Positions 22,470 to 33,771 of a DNA stretch of 64,000 nucleotides are shown one piece after another (the stretch's first letter is position 1; the number at the start of each line of letters is the position of its first letter). Source of the stretch: Simmondsia chinensis (Eukaryota; Streptophyta; Magnoliopsida; Caryophyllales; Simmondsiaceae); the NCBI GenBank assembly GCA_018398585.1, contig JAGTTD010000005.1, forward strand, positions 7,123,355 to 7,187,354, read 5' to 3'. The translations under genes and the position numbers were made by a program. Under the pieces are notes generated by a model, which did not search any database, had not been told where the DNA came from, and saw only the letters and a list, made by a program, of their open reading frames with translations.

Positions 22470-24240
22470 GAACTCCTCAGCTATGGTCTCTTGTCATTGA
22501 GGGATTCTTAACCACTTGAGAAAAACAAATGGGCTCTTGTACCATCGTGGTTGTGGAAAGGGACAAAATATGTTTAGATTTTCGAATACCATCTTTGAGA
22601 TGCGTATGGATTGGATGCACATTAGTAGGTGGGGGAGGCAATGGTCTGGTGTTCGGGACACTAGGTGGAGTAGAGACGATACTAGGGGACTGACCTAGCA
22701 CAGTGGGAGATGAATACAATACGGGCTTGAGACTCGAAGTGAACACATGCTGTGGTGGAACACAGTGGGACTCGGTAGAACATGAGTGTGATGCCAAAGA
22801 TGATACCATGAGGTCTTTATCACAGAGGCTGCGGTGTTTGAGACAGCGAGGTTTGGTAAAGGTCCAATAACTGGACACGGTGAAGACATGTGAGTAACAG
22901 TGATAGGAACCTCATACATTGTGTGTGTGGAGCTAGTGGGTCCCGTAATACTTGACGTAATAGACAAATAGGGAAATAGTGTCTTGACAAAATGCACATT
23001 ATGACTGACATGTAAAGGACCAGTTTTAGGATCAAAACATCGATAGCCGTTGTGAGCTGCTACATAACCTAAGAAAATACATGGGATGGCTCAAGGAGCC
23101 AATTTATGAGTGGTGCGAGATGTGATGTTAGGGTCATGCACACCTAAAAATATGAAATAAAGAGTAGTCATGAATAGTATGAAACAATTTTTCAAAAGGA
23201 AATGAGTTAGATAAAATCGGAGTTGGAAAAAGGTTAATTATAAAGTAGGCAATATAGGCCGCATCAACCTAAAAATGAGCGGGAAGTTTAGCTTGAAAAA
23301 GAAGCATTCATATCATTTCACTAATATGCTGATGTTTGCTTTTTGCCACCCCATTTTGTTATGGAGTGTCAGGACAGGAAAGACGAAAGAGAATACCATG
23401 AGAGCAACAAAGGGTGGCCATCTTCCTATTGTCAAACTCACAACCACCATCATCACTTTGAAAACATTTTATCTTGCAATCAAACTGATTTTCTATGAAT
23501 GACTTAAAATTCGAAAACAAATTGTAAACTTTGTCTTTCCCACACATTAGGTACAGCCATGTAAATTGAGAATAATTATCAATAAAAATCACGTGCTTAT
23601 ACTCAGAATTACAGGGGAGGGGGGCTTGCCAAACATTAGAATGTAACTGTAAGGGATGAGTAGAAGTATGCACAACACGATCAAAAGGTAAACAATGCGA
23701 TTTTCCTAAACATCATGGTTTACAATGTCCAATAGAAGTCATAGTAAAAGAAACTAAACAATGTTTATGTAAAATATTCAAAACATATTCCCTAAATGAC
23801 CTAAACGCCTATGCCAAGTATCACCTGGTGCTGAACGTGCAACTAGACCAATGTGGTGTGGTGAAAAACCATATGATGTCCCATTACCATGCATTCGAAG
23901 TAGAGGCATCCCCGTTGCCTTGTCCGTAATACAAAACAGAATTAGAGTCAAATTCAACAATGCAGTTGTAACTGCGACATAATTGTTTAATGGCAAGTAA
24001 ATTATGAGTGATATTTGGGACAAGAAAAATATGAGGCAAGTATAAGGGATGAGTCTTAGTCTTGATTGCTGAGGAACCAACATGCGTTACTGATAGTAAC
24101 GAACCGTTACCCACTAAAATAGACTGGGAACCCAAGTAAGGGCGAGGGGAATGAAGTATACCTGGGTTCAATGTCATATGATTAGACGCTCCAAAGTCTG
24201 AATACCAAGTGTAGTCAGGCTTAGTAAAAAACATAGAAGA
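22470..24240 (-). pseudogene. Copia protease and integrase, degenerate
   Basis: Minus strand. 24234-23884 holds the protease, reading YSDFGASNHM where DSGA(S/T) is expected, so the catalytic triplet is altered to DFG. The GAG-pre-integrase segment (GDTWHRRLGH) and the integrase core (SDDGGCEFDNRKM and following, with a TWLYLMC-like block) come next, then a proline- and serine-rich linker at 22470-22880. Stops are frequent. Confidence 0.85.
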
Positions 24241-24383
24241 GAAGGAGGATGAGAAATCGGGTTGAGAATAGCGTTAAGGGCATTGATGTTCAATATGACC
24301 AAATTGCTGACAGATCTGACAGACTCCTGGTTTGAGTCCAAGTATACTATCACCAAAATAACGGGAAGAATTACTTGTAGGTC

Positions 24384-25330
24384 TTATTGAATACGGGGAG
24401 TGCGGAGGTGCAAGTCTAGGCATGGAGTGACCATGACCACCGTGCGGTTGGGGTTAACCAAAGATAGGGTTAGGCATGTAACTGCTGCTCCCGTTGCCAC
24501 TACCACCAGATCCACCACGACATTGTTATTGTGATTACCATGACCTTGACCACAACCACCATGACCCCGACCCCCACCAAACTGATCATGATTCTGACCC
24601 TGGATTGCAAGAGTATGAGAAGGCTCGGACGACTGTCTATTGGAGATCCTGGCACGTGCCGCTTCCTCATTAAGCAGAGACGTCTTCAAATCTTCAAAGG
24701 AAAGATTGATATGATAGTTACGCATCAAGGTTCCATAAGTGCCATATTTCGAGGGAAGCCCAAAGAGAGCATAATGAAGAAGTTCCCTATTGGAGATAGG
24801 GAAATCAATAGTAGCAAGATCATCGACAATTGATTTGAGTTTAGAAAGATAGCCCTCCATTGTTTTGTTGTTTTTGCGGAGATAGGCTAATTGGTTACGA
24901 TGGTCAAACTCCCTTGCAAGAGAATGGTTACCAAGGCATTTATCGAGGGCATCCCACATAGCTTTAGATGTTAGCTGTCTAATGACATCATTAAGTACAG
25001 ATCGAGTAAGGGTAGCAGTGATACAAGAGCGGACACTCTGATCTGTACACATTCAGGATGTATAATTCAGGATTAGGGATAGAAGAACCATCTGTATGGA
25101 TAAGATAGGAAGATGGGCAGGGGAGAAAGCCATCAACAAAGCCCATGAGTTGATGTGCCCAAAAGATCATGGAAATTTGTTCACGTCAGGCTGAATAATC
25201 GGTGGGTTGCTCCAATTTAATAGTTACAAGATTAGTAACTGTGGACATAAAAAAGGTAGTATGTGAGGGCAAATAGCGGAAGGAGGGTGACGGTTTGGGG
25301 GAAGAGATCTTTTGCTGCCATTGTAAAACC
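24384..25330 (-). pseudogene. Copia gag (UBN2 type)
   Basis: The open part (25052-24384) has RQLTSKAMWDALDKCLGNHS, LKSIVDDLATIDFPISNREL, LHYALFGLPSKYGTYGTLM and SFEDLKTSLLNEEAA, the UBN2 gag pattern of plant copia elements, then a Gly/His-rich stretch (GGGRGHGGCGQGHG). The N-terminus continues upstream with stops to an ATG near 25323. Confidence 0.85.
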
Positions 25331-25454
25331 CTAAGCTAATAGGGAGGAGGAGGAGGGGTTGGCACGGCGAAGGAGAAGGCGGCGATTTGGGGGGATGTCG
25401 CTCAGAACTAGGATTTGGGAAGGAGAGAAATTATTTTTGGAGTTTAGAGTTTTA

Positions 25455-25467
25455 GGCTCTGATACCA
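25455..25467 (-). promoter_or_regulatory. Primer-binding site of the first copia element
   Basis: Minus strand TGGTATCAGAGCC, directly next to the 5' LTR, matching the initiator tRNA-Met type. Confidence 0.85.
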
Positions 25468-25606
25468 TGTGAAACCCTGGATTATTGTGGCATACCTGAA
25501 CAGGGTAGCTTGCACTTGTATATATAGAACTATGTATACATGATAGGATAAAGCTGAACCAATCTAAATAATATAAGATCTACAAATGAAAAATAATAAT
25601 ACATCT
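25468..25606 (-). repeat. 5' LTR of the first copia element
   Basis: Begins TGTGAAACCCTGGATTATTG on the plus strand. TATATATAGAAC lies within it. It pairs with 20862-21001; the far end near 25606 is approximate. Confidence 0.75.
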
Positions 25607-25658
25607 AAATACATATATAGAGTAATATATCCTAATAATAGGAAATATAATGATTTTT

Positions 25659-25894
25659 ACCAAAAAGGGCACCAACATGCTGTCACCGAATCCCATTAGA
25701 ACTCCGAAGTTAAGCGTGCTTGAGCGAGAGTAGTACTAGGATGGGTGACCTTCTGGGAAGTCCTCACCCTCAGGTTGGGGGCATTGAGAAATAGCCTCTC
25801 TTCAAGTTAACACCCGGAAGGGAGAAGGCTGCGTACATCCACCCCCCAGACTCTGCGTAAGCGGGAGCCCTTGAAGCACTGGGTATGTTCCTTT
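25659..25894 (+). mobile_element. 5S rRNA-derived SINE, subfamily B (S2), with 22-bp TSD
   Basis: The 5' leader CCAAAAAGGGCACC passes into a 5S-like head: CCGAATCCCATTAGAACTCC, GAAGTTAAGCGTGCTTG, AGAGTAGTACTAGGATGGG and TGACCTTCTGGGAAGTCCTC. The internal pol III promoter region (box A, intermediate element, box C) looks intact. The tail shares GGCTGCGTACATCCACC and GGGAGCCCTTGAAGCACTGG with the LINEs, and ends GGGTATGTTCCTTT rather than TTG repeats. The direct repeat AATAGGAAATATAATGATTT(TT) flanks it (25637-25658 and 25895-25916). Confidence 0.93.
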
Positions 25895-25916
25895 AATAGG
25901 AAATATAATGATTTTT

Positions 25917-27947
25917 TACTAGGTTAAAAAAATCACTGAGGTCCTGTTTTGTATACAAAATTGGAAGCTAAAATTAGGCATTGAAATTAAAATTGGAGTT
26001 TAAAATTACAATTTCATCTGAGTTTTAATATTATTATAGTTGAAATAGGAATTATAATTTCATAATCCATTATCAATTACATTTATTAGATATAGTCTAC
26101 GGAAATTGATAATAACATAAAGCTATAAAGAAATCTCATACATGAATATGTCCCCTAGGGAAATTAGCCTAGTAGTGCAGAATGCCAGTGGTCATCCATG
26201 CCACTCAGGTTTGATCCGCACTAAGGACTTATAGCTCCCTTTATGAGGATTCTACCCTCCCTTTTTGAACAACGCATGCTAATGTATGAAGAGAAAAAAT
26301 GTTGCCTTTTGGATAAAGAAAAGGCAAAATGCAACGTCCAAAGAACTAGACTTATTGTATGAGCTATCGAACGACAAGTTTTAGATATGAATACTAGCAA
26401 ACACATCATTCTACTTTATTGAAGCTTCGCCTTTGTAAGCCCGTGGTACCAAGATGTGTGTTGACATGCCACGACATAATATTACATTTTTTTTTTTTCT
26501 TTTATAGAGTAGTGCCATGCCATAAAATTTTTTTTCCATGTCATGCCAAACATCCACATCATCATTGTTGGTTGCCATGTCCTTATTCTATGGATGACAA
26601 ACTGAAGGCCCTTCTTGTTCCTTTTTAATATGGTGTCGTTTTTAGCTTTTCTCCAGGTATAACCCTTTCTAAAGTACTTTTGCCTATTTGTTACGACATA
26701 ATATGACCCACCTTGAATTTTAAGGTATAGATTTGGTAATCCTAATCTTAGATCTTATAAAATCTGCAGTGACTTTCATCCACGCGTGTCATTTTTTTGC
26801 CACTTTGAAAATATTTGGCTAAACCTTCTTTATTATTAACATCACATGGTGTCGACTGTACGTACCTAAATAGAAACATCCAATAAAACTTTATGTCAAC
26901 TCTAAGTTACACAGATGGGACAAACCGAAAGCGACTTAGCTCTAGAAAATCTTTTGAGAAACAAAAACAAATTAGGTCCCCCCACACAACAACTTGCCAA
27001 AAAGCTAACACCCAAACATTCCATGCTTTTCAATAATTAGGGTTTTTCTTTTCATCCACCTTATTGCTATCAAACAAAGACAAAATAAGCTAAATTATGA
27101 ATGAATCATGACATTACAAGGAGGATAATTGGACACCCAATAAAGTGACTTCTAAGTTTCTTTTAAAAATGCTTGATGTGTCCAATATAAGTATTCAAGG
27201 AATAGAAACATTTAAAATAAACTCTAAATAATCAATTAAATGTCCTACTACTTTTATCCTCATAAATAAAATAATATAGGTAGAAGTTAACTAAACTTGG
27301 AACAAGAAAAAAGCATGGTGAATGGTGGTTTATAGGCCTTTTATTCCCGGGATTAAGGATCTCATTGAGTAGATAATTCTTATGCCTATCATAATTAGAG
27401 GCCACCAATCTTTATATAAAAAAAAAAAAAAAACCAAGAGTTCGCCCTTTGAAAACTCCTAATTTATATAGAATTTGACTCTATCTTGTACCTAATGATA
27501 CAAGCCAAAGATGACTTTATCATTGAATAAGCAACTTAAAAAATACTTGTACTAAAAAATCAAAACTTTTGATATAATTAAAATATTTGTCCATACACCC
27601 CAAAACTTTCATCATATATATTAAATACACAAATCAGGTACTTTTTTTTAATCATATAAAACATTGGTCCACACAAATTAGGTCTTATTTTATGTGCTTA
27701 TAGTTTTTTTTTTTTTTTTTTTTTTTGTGTGTTTTTGCATTGGGTTACAAAAAGGAAACTCGAAGCCACTAATAAAAATTAGAAGCTACCCAAATTGATT
27801 AGCAAGTTGCCTTTTAATCAAAACAAACTTGCATTATTACTACTTTACAAAATTTTGCAACTTGCTTGACTATGACTCTTTCACCAACCTCTTGTTTCCT
27901 ACAACAATGCTACAAGTACCCACAAACATATGTAGTCTATGTATGAG

Positions 27948-27978
<31 letters not shown>

Positions 27979-28038
27979 TAATTTAAGTACAAAGTCAAGA
28001 ACGCACAAAGGTGACAAAAGACCCCAAAACATATATGA
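25917..28038. other. AT-rich spacer without a gene
   Basis: No coding sequence recognised. A possible tRNA-derived SINE remnant lies at 26150-26240 (TTAGCCTAGTAGTGC as box A, AGGTTTGATCCGC as box B). Poly-A and poly-T tracts occur near 27418-27433, 27705-27726 and 27952-27976. Confidence 0.4.
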
Positions 28039-28165
28039 GTTATTTATATTAAAAGTCTCTGTACTTATTATGTCAATTTGGTTCTTGTACTTTTCATTGT
28101 ATCAATTTAGTTTCTCTACAATTTATATTGTGTCAATTTAGTCCTTTAGTCAACTTTAAGTTAAG

Positions 28166-28417
28166 GGTTCATTTATCAGGTACTAAGGCACCGAATCCCA
28201 TTAGAACTTCAAAGTTAAGCATGTTTTGGTGATAGCAGTATCAGGATGGGTGACCTTCTGGAAAATCCTCGTGTTGTCAACTTTATAAGGTTAAGGGTCC
28301 TCGAAAACAGCCTCTTAGCAAGGTTACACCCTGAAGGGGTAAGGCTGCGTAGATCCACCCCTCCCAGACCCCGCTTATGCGGGAGCCCTTGAGACACTAG
28401 GTCAGTTGTTGTGGTTG
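28166..28417 (+). mobile_element. 5S rRNA-derived SINE, subfamily A (S3), with 19-bp TSD
   Basis: Leader GGTTCATTTATCAGGTACTA, then a 5S-like head (CACCGAATCCCATTAGAAC, AGGATGGGTGACCTTCTGG, ATCCTCGTGTTG). The tail has CCTCGAAAACAGCCTC, GGGGTAAGGCTGCGTAGATC and GGGAGCCCTTGAGACACTAG, ending GTTGTTGTGGTTG. TAGTCAACTTTAAGTTAAG flanks it perfectly (28147-28165 and 28418-28436). Confidence 0.93.
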
Positions 28418-28498
28418 TAGTCAACTTTAAGTTAAGTTATCAGCGTAATTTTTATGATATAATCACGTTAAATGCATAAAAAAGATAATCAAACAACT

Positions 28499-30221
28499 TA
28501 ACAACAACAACAACAACAACAATCTAAGTGCCACAAGGGCTCCCGCTTGAGTAGGGTCTGGAGGGGTGGATGTACGCAGCCTTCCCCCTTTAGGGTACTA
28601 CCCTGAAGAGAGGCTGTTTCCGAGGACCCCCAACTTGATAAGCGTGTCATCATGTCACCATAGAGCCTGAAAGCATGAAAACAATTTAGTATTAGATCAA
28701 TACATAACACAAGCCTAGCAACGAAGCAAAACTCAAGGAAAACTCGAGGGGAACACGAAGGGGGTAACTGCAGACAAATAATCGGCTAGTAAAGAGACCG
28801 ATACCCAAATAGATGCTCCAATATGAGATTGCCAAAGCGGAAGTAAAGATCCCTAGAATCACTAGTGTAAGCAGTCAAAGGTACTCTACTCTAAGCCGCT
28901 ACATCGGCTACCCTATGCTAGCTCTCCACTGACTTCTATGTAAGGCCTTCTCCTCCCGTAGGTTTAAGTGGTTGAGGTCTTGTTGGATCTTCTCTATCCA
29001 TCTCTTCCTTGGCCTTGCTCTCCCTCTCCTCCCTAGCGTAGTGTGAGACAGTTCGCATCTTCTGACTGGAACAGTGATTGGTCTCCTTCTAACATGACCG
29101 AACCACCTCAAACGTTGCTCCCTTAATTTATCCTCAATTGATGCAACGGCCAATTTGGCTCTTATTACGTCGTTCCTGATCCTATCCTTCCTTATGTGTC
29201 CGCACATCCATCGTAGCATCCTCATCTCCGCCACCTTCATCTTCTGTGAATGGTGTTGCCAGCACTCCACCCCATAGGACATAGCCGTTCTCACAACTGC
29301 CTTGTAATATTTTCCCTTTAGCTTTAATGGGAACATTTTGTCGCAAAGTACCGCTAAAGCCATCCTCCATCTATGCCATCCTACTTTAATCCGGTTATTG
29401 ATATCTTCATCCACTTCGCCATTATGCTATACCACGGAACCCAAGTATCTAAAACTCTCTTTTCTCTGTATGGTCTCAGATCCTACCTTGACTTCTACTA
29501 TGCGAGGCATGGTGGCGGAACCAAACTTAAGTTCCATGTACTCGGTTTTGGATCTACTAATTCGTAGTCCCTTCGACTCCAATGCCCTTTTCCACAATTC
29601 CAGCTTGTTGTTTACCCCATCTTGAGACTCCCCCACCAAAATTATATCATCTGCAAAAAGCATGCACAAGGCACGTCACCTTGGATGCACTTAGTGAGCT
29701 CATTCATAACTAGTATAAATAGAAAGGGACTCAAGGCAGATCCTTGATGTACCTCGACTGTTACTGGAAAAGCTTTTGTCTCTCCCTCCACTGTACGCAC
29801 ATTGGTTTGAGCACCATCATACATGTCTTTAATGGTCCAGATATAAGGCACTGGAACGCCTTTCCTATCCAGAACCCTCTATAGGACACCCCCTTTACAC
29901 TTTATTATATGCCTTCTCCAAATTAATGAAAACCATGTGGAGATCCTTTTGTCTGTCCCTGTACCACTCTATCGTCCGCATTAGGAGGTGGATGGCTTCT
30001 ATTGTTCATCTCCCAAGCATAAATCCAAATTGATTCTCGGACACCTCTGTCTATTGCCGTAACCTCCTCTCTATAATCCGCTCCCATAGCTTCAAAATGT
30101 GGCACATTAGTTTAATATCCCCATAGTTGGCGCAACACTGGACATTGCCTTTGTTCTTATAGATCGGGATTGATGTGCTCTTCTTTCATTCATTAGGCAT
30201 TTTTTTACCCCGGAGGATTTG
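28499..30221 (-). mobile_element. RTE-type LINE, 5'-truncated (L3)
   Basis: Minus strand. Its 3' end is (TTG)n at 28499-28522. RT remnants run from about 30221: [54 protein letters not shown], then ESFRYLGSVV, the MRMLRWMCGHIRKDRIRNDV block and LGRRGRARPRKRW near the C-terminus. A one-base loss just before FADD shifts the frame, and there are other stops. The endonuclease domain is absent through 5' truncation. The shared tail (GGGAAGGCTGCGTACATCC, GGGAGCCCTTGTGGCACTTA) follows. Confidence 0.9.
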
Positions 30222-30406
30222 GTAGGATATTAAATTGATACAATAAGCAAATTGACACAGTATAAATTGTAGGATATTAAATTGGCACAATAATCAAATA
30301 ACTTAACATAAATTTTATTTTAAGGATCAAATTGACACATTATAAATTATATGATATTAAATTGATACAATATAAGCAAAATACAAAGACCTTTGACGTA
30401 AATAAC

Positions 30407-32280
30407 CTTTTCATATTTTTATTATATATAATATATAATTATTAATATTAATGTAATAATAATATTAATTTTTTATGTGTTATATATATAAAATATATAT
30501 CTAATGTATTTTTGAGGTGAGAAAGGACAAGAAGCAAAACATTCTTGTGCATATTCTTCACATGTAACATCTACTAAAATTTAAACTAATGCACATGGAA
30601 CTTTAATTATACATGATTACCCTATCACACTAGACATAATGATAGCCCTATTTGGACGATTTCTCTTTTTCTATAATTAAGGGATAAAATTCGTAGAAGC
30701 ATATTAGAGATATCCGTTAACATGAAGAAAAAAATAATAAAAGTAAGAAATTAGCACATCAAAAATAAAATACCTTCATGAGGAGCACAACATGGGCAAA
30801 GCCGAGCAACAGTTGCCCAGCTTTGCCCATGATTTGCAATTGAAGGCGGTGCCTAAAAAGGACACTAACACACCGTGGAGCATAAGGAGTGAACATTACT
30901 CATCAATTTTGCTGAAAATGTCACAAACATGTACATGAGGCAAATACTCAAAACAAATTTCAATATAATGCGAGATAACATATTTGAAAGAAAGTTGAAA
31001 AGAGAAAATAATAATACATAATCTTACATTCAAAACTCTAGAATCGAGAGAAAAGTTACGGGTAGAGGAGAAAAGCAATCTACTAAAACATGAAAGGAGA
31101 TTAGATATACCTGATGTCACTCATATGTTTATATCTAGATCCTAGCAAATCTAACGGGCCTGCTCGGTTGAGGCTCAAGATAGTAGGTCCTAGGGCTGTA
31201 GCCTATCATTGACCTCCATTTCTGAATTAAGATACAAATATGAGGTACAAGAGATAAATTAAAATCAATGCGAGTATGGATACTATAAAAAATCCAAGCG
31301 CATATATATAGATACTCTTTTAAAATATTTAAATACTTCGTATTTTAAGATATCATTTTAAAGTGGATATCATAGCTCAATATTATCTTATAACTAGCTT
31401 CATGAATGAGTTATGTCACTCCTTTTAGCGAAAATTTAACAAATTATAACAATAATACACCAAACTCCAATGAAGGATAAATATAAGTTGCCTAAATAAT
31501 ATGTGTTATGAAAAAAGTTCATCTTATTCTAATAAAGAATACATATACATTATTGAAATCATGTTTGATATCTAACATGTTCGAATAAAAATCCATCAAA
31601 TTAGACATAGAACACATTTTTTGATAATTAGGGAGATAGCTTTTAGTAAAAACTGACGCACCATAGCAAAGCCCGAAGAAGCCCACAAGAACGGGGAAAG
31701 AACGCAATATACTCCAAAACCCCTAGACGACTACCAACAAATGCCAACCCAAAAAATTGAAATGTCTATACCCACCTTAACTCCTAAAACATGAAGAGCT
31801 AAATAAAACACACTTATAATTGATATTTTTTAAACTTTAGAGCATCTAAATAATAAGACTTTTAAATCTTATTTTATATCTTATCACATACATTAAAATA
31901 TTTAAATAATAGATACTTAAATTTCAGCCACTATATGCTATTTAGGTAATAAATTCCCCGAAGATATAATATAGGGTAGAAATATATTTGAAAATTTAAG
32001 AGAATCTATAATGTGGAAGTAAAAGATCTTCTAGACGAGGCTAACACTAATATTAACATATAAAAAAGAAAAAATTTAAGTGATGAAGTGGTGCCTTTTT
32101 GGTATAAATAAGTATACGATCATCGTAGTTGCTTTAGAACCACACATACTCAGTTTCAAAATAATAAATATAACAAGAAATAATTAATTAAGAGAGAATA
32201 ATACTAAATAATTATATTTTTATAATTAAATGAACTTTCATAATTGATACTGTAAACTAATACTGTAAACTAAAATTAAA
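30407..32280. other. AT-rich spacer with a 41-nt palindrome, no gene
   Basis: No protein-coding signal was recognised. The near-perfect palindrome at 30791-30831 is listed separately. The rest is unusually AT-rich (TA-repeat-like words near 30480-30500) with no terminal repeats that I could pair. Confidence 0.4.
30791..30831. repeat. 41-nt near-perfect palindrome
   Basis: CATGGGCAAAGCCGAGCAAC is followed by one base and then its reverse complement with two mismatches (GTTGCCCAGCTTTGCCCATG). In DNA it could extrude as a cruciform, in RNA form an 18 of 20 bp stem. No transcription unit or element ends could be tied to it. Confidence 0.85.
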
Positions 32281-33150
32281 GGATAAATTACAGAAAACTC
32301 CACTGATTTTGCCATCAAAAACAGCAAACCCTTCTCACAAATAAAATCATTCATTAAACCCCCTCACTTTTTACAAACTAACAGCTTGCCTTCAAACAAC
32401 TTTTTTTTTTGACCATTTTGTCCCTCAAAATACCAAAGAGGGCACCAACATTCCGTCACCGGATCGCCTTAGAACTTCAAAGTTAAGCGTGTATGAGTGA
32501 GAGCAGTACCAGGATGGGTGACCTTCTGAGAAGTCCTCACCTTTAGGTTGGGGACATTAGGAAACAACCCCTCTTCAAGTTAACACCCTGAAGGGGGAAG
32601 GCTGCGTACATCATCTGCCCTCCCCAGACCCTGTGTAGGCAGGAGCCCTTGAGGCAGTGGGTATATTCCTTTTTTGTCCCTCAAAATAAAATAGTTAAGT
32701 ATTTTATTTTATTTTTAGGTAGGAATTTATGTTTTGAATAAAGATAGAAATTTTTTTTATATTTATAGAAAAAGGGAGTTTTCTAAATTTATAAAAATTA
32801 TTATTTTAATTAATTATATAGTAGTGACATTATAATATCAACAAAAATATTATATTTTATCTTATAATATTTTTTATAAAAATTTTAAAAATATTTTTTA
32901 TTTTCTAAACTTATAATATCATTATTATAATTAATTAAAATAATTATATTTTTTATAAATATATAAAATTCCCTTAATTCTATTGCAAAAAATATTAATT
33001 TTTTTTAATTTTTACCTAATAATATAAAATTCTCTTCTAAAAATATAATTAAACATTTAACCCCTTTACTTTTGAAGGGAAAAATGGTTAAAAAAAAGTT
33101 GCACCGAGGTTAAGTGATAAATTTTTAAAAGTAAGAAAATTTTGTGAGTA
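32281..33150. mobile_element. Fold-back MITE split by a SINE
   Basis: The left arm GGATAAATTACAGAAAACTC and TCATTAAACCCCCTCACTTT match the left arm of 19171-20515. A right arm with AAACATTTAACCCCTTTACTTTT and AGTTGCACCGAGGTTAAGTG is less well kept, so the right edge is approximate. A SINE (32433-32671) lies inside it with its own duplication. Non-coding. Confidence 0.65.
32433..32671 (+). mobile_element. 5S rRNA-derived SINE, subfamily B (S4), with 17-bp TSD
   Basis: Leader CCAAAGAGGGCACCAACATT, then CCGTCACCGGATC and a 5S-like head with AAAGTTAAGCGTGTATGAG and ACCAGGATGGGTGACCTTCT. The tail has GAAGGGGGAAGGCTGCGTAC and GGAGCCCTTGAGGCAGTGGG and ends GGGTATATTCCTT. TTTTGTCCCTCAAAATA flanks it perfectly (32416-32432 and 32672-32688). 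Confidence 0.93.
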
Positions 33151-33570
33151 CTTTTATTTTTAAAAGTAATTGTAGCCTTAAAACTCTTGTTTTATAATGA
33201 CTATAATATATAAGTTAGTATAATTATTTAGCAACAAAATTTAATGTTTAGTATATTTAGTAACACCTAAGAAAGGTGATACATTAGTGAAATACTTTAT
33301 AAGAATATTTTATCTTCAAGAATGATAAAAAATATATATTTTTTATATATAAACACAACTATTATATTGAGAAAAGTACAAGAAATGATAAAGGAAAAAA
33401 AAAAAGTAGAAGAAAAGCATTATGTCCTTTTCACCAAACATATTACTCTTTTTTTCTTCTAAAACAAGCGTATTACTTTTTTTTATATATATTAATATTA
33501 GAAAAAGCAGATTGCCCTGCTTTATTACTTATTGCTGCTTTATGCCATTATTTTATGCTTTTCATGTTAG

Positions 33571-33716
33571 AGGTTTTTAGACACAGCTTCCCTTTAAGGT
33601 AACACTTTGAAGAGGTACAACTACATACATCCCCCCCCCCCCCCCTCCCCCCCCCAAAAAAAAACTCTGCATTGGCCGAAACCCTTGAAGAACCGGGTTT
33701 TCTGTTGTTGTTGTTT
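33571..33716 (+). mobile_element. RTE LINE/SINE tail fragment with expanded C run
   Basis: Plus strand tail ending GTTGTTGTTGTT. It keeps AGACACAGCTTCCC, AACACTTTGAAGAGG and CCCTTGAAGAACCGGG. Where other copies read CATCCACCCCTCCCAGACC this copy has C15-T-C9-A9. No 5S head precedes it. Confidence 0.7.
33631..33664 (+). repeat. C/A homopolymer tract
   Basis: 15 C, one T, 9 C, then 9 A, inside the LINE/SINE tail fragment. Confidence 0.85.
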
Positions 33717-33771
33717 ACATAGGTTAATATTAAGAAAAAGAAAACAGTAGCATAGGCAACTTGAGCGTATA

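Larger units (their letters stand above)
20862..25606 (-). mobile_element. Decayed Ty1/copia retrotransposon with short LTRs
   Basis: Short LTRs of about 140 bp (20862 to about 21001 and 25468 to about 25606) share TGTGAAACCCT, ATTATTGTGGC, CATGATAGGATAAAGCTGAA and other blocks. Inside, on the minus strand, come primer site, UBN2-type gag, zinc-finger-less linker, protease, integrase, RT and RNase H in the copia order. The outer LTR ends and the target duplication could not be fixed. Many stops make it inactive. Confidence 0.9.
28039..30406. mobile_element. Fold-back MITE holding a SINE and a LINE
   Basis: The left end GTTATTTATATTAAAAGTCT is mirrored by the right end, which on the minus strand reads GTTATTTACGTCAAAGGTCT, the same family as 19776-20145. 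The arms hold repeated words such as TCAATTTAGTCC / GGATCAAATTGACAC. The host element is non-coding; a SINE (28166-28417) and a truncated LINE (28499-30221) were inserted later. The right arm has three copies of GATATTAAATTG(A/G).ACAAT. Confidence 0.75.

Noticed and set aside
25670..25770. A functional 5S rRNA gene or 5S cluster
   Set aside because: The match is partial and joined to a LINE-type tail, the copies are dispersed in both orientations, and several have SINE-length target duplications. A true 5S gene would be full-length and in tandem arrays.
28498..28530. CRISPR-like or other repeat array from AAC/TTG repeats
   Set aside because: This is the microsatellite end of an RTE LINE in a plant nuclear genome. 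No spacer-repeat structure exists in the window.
31519..31707. A 62-codon frame with MRSFPVLVGFFGLCYGASVF
   Set aside because: Short, isolated and without any supporting splice pattern or known motif; not enough to call a gene or an organellar insertion.
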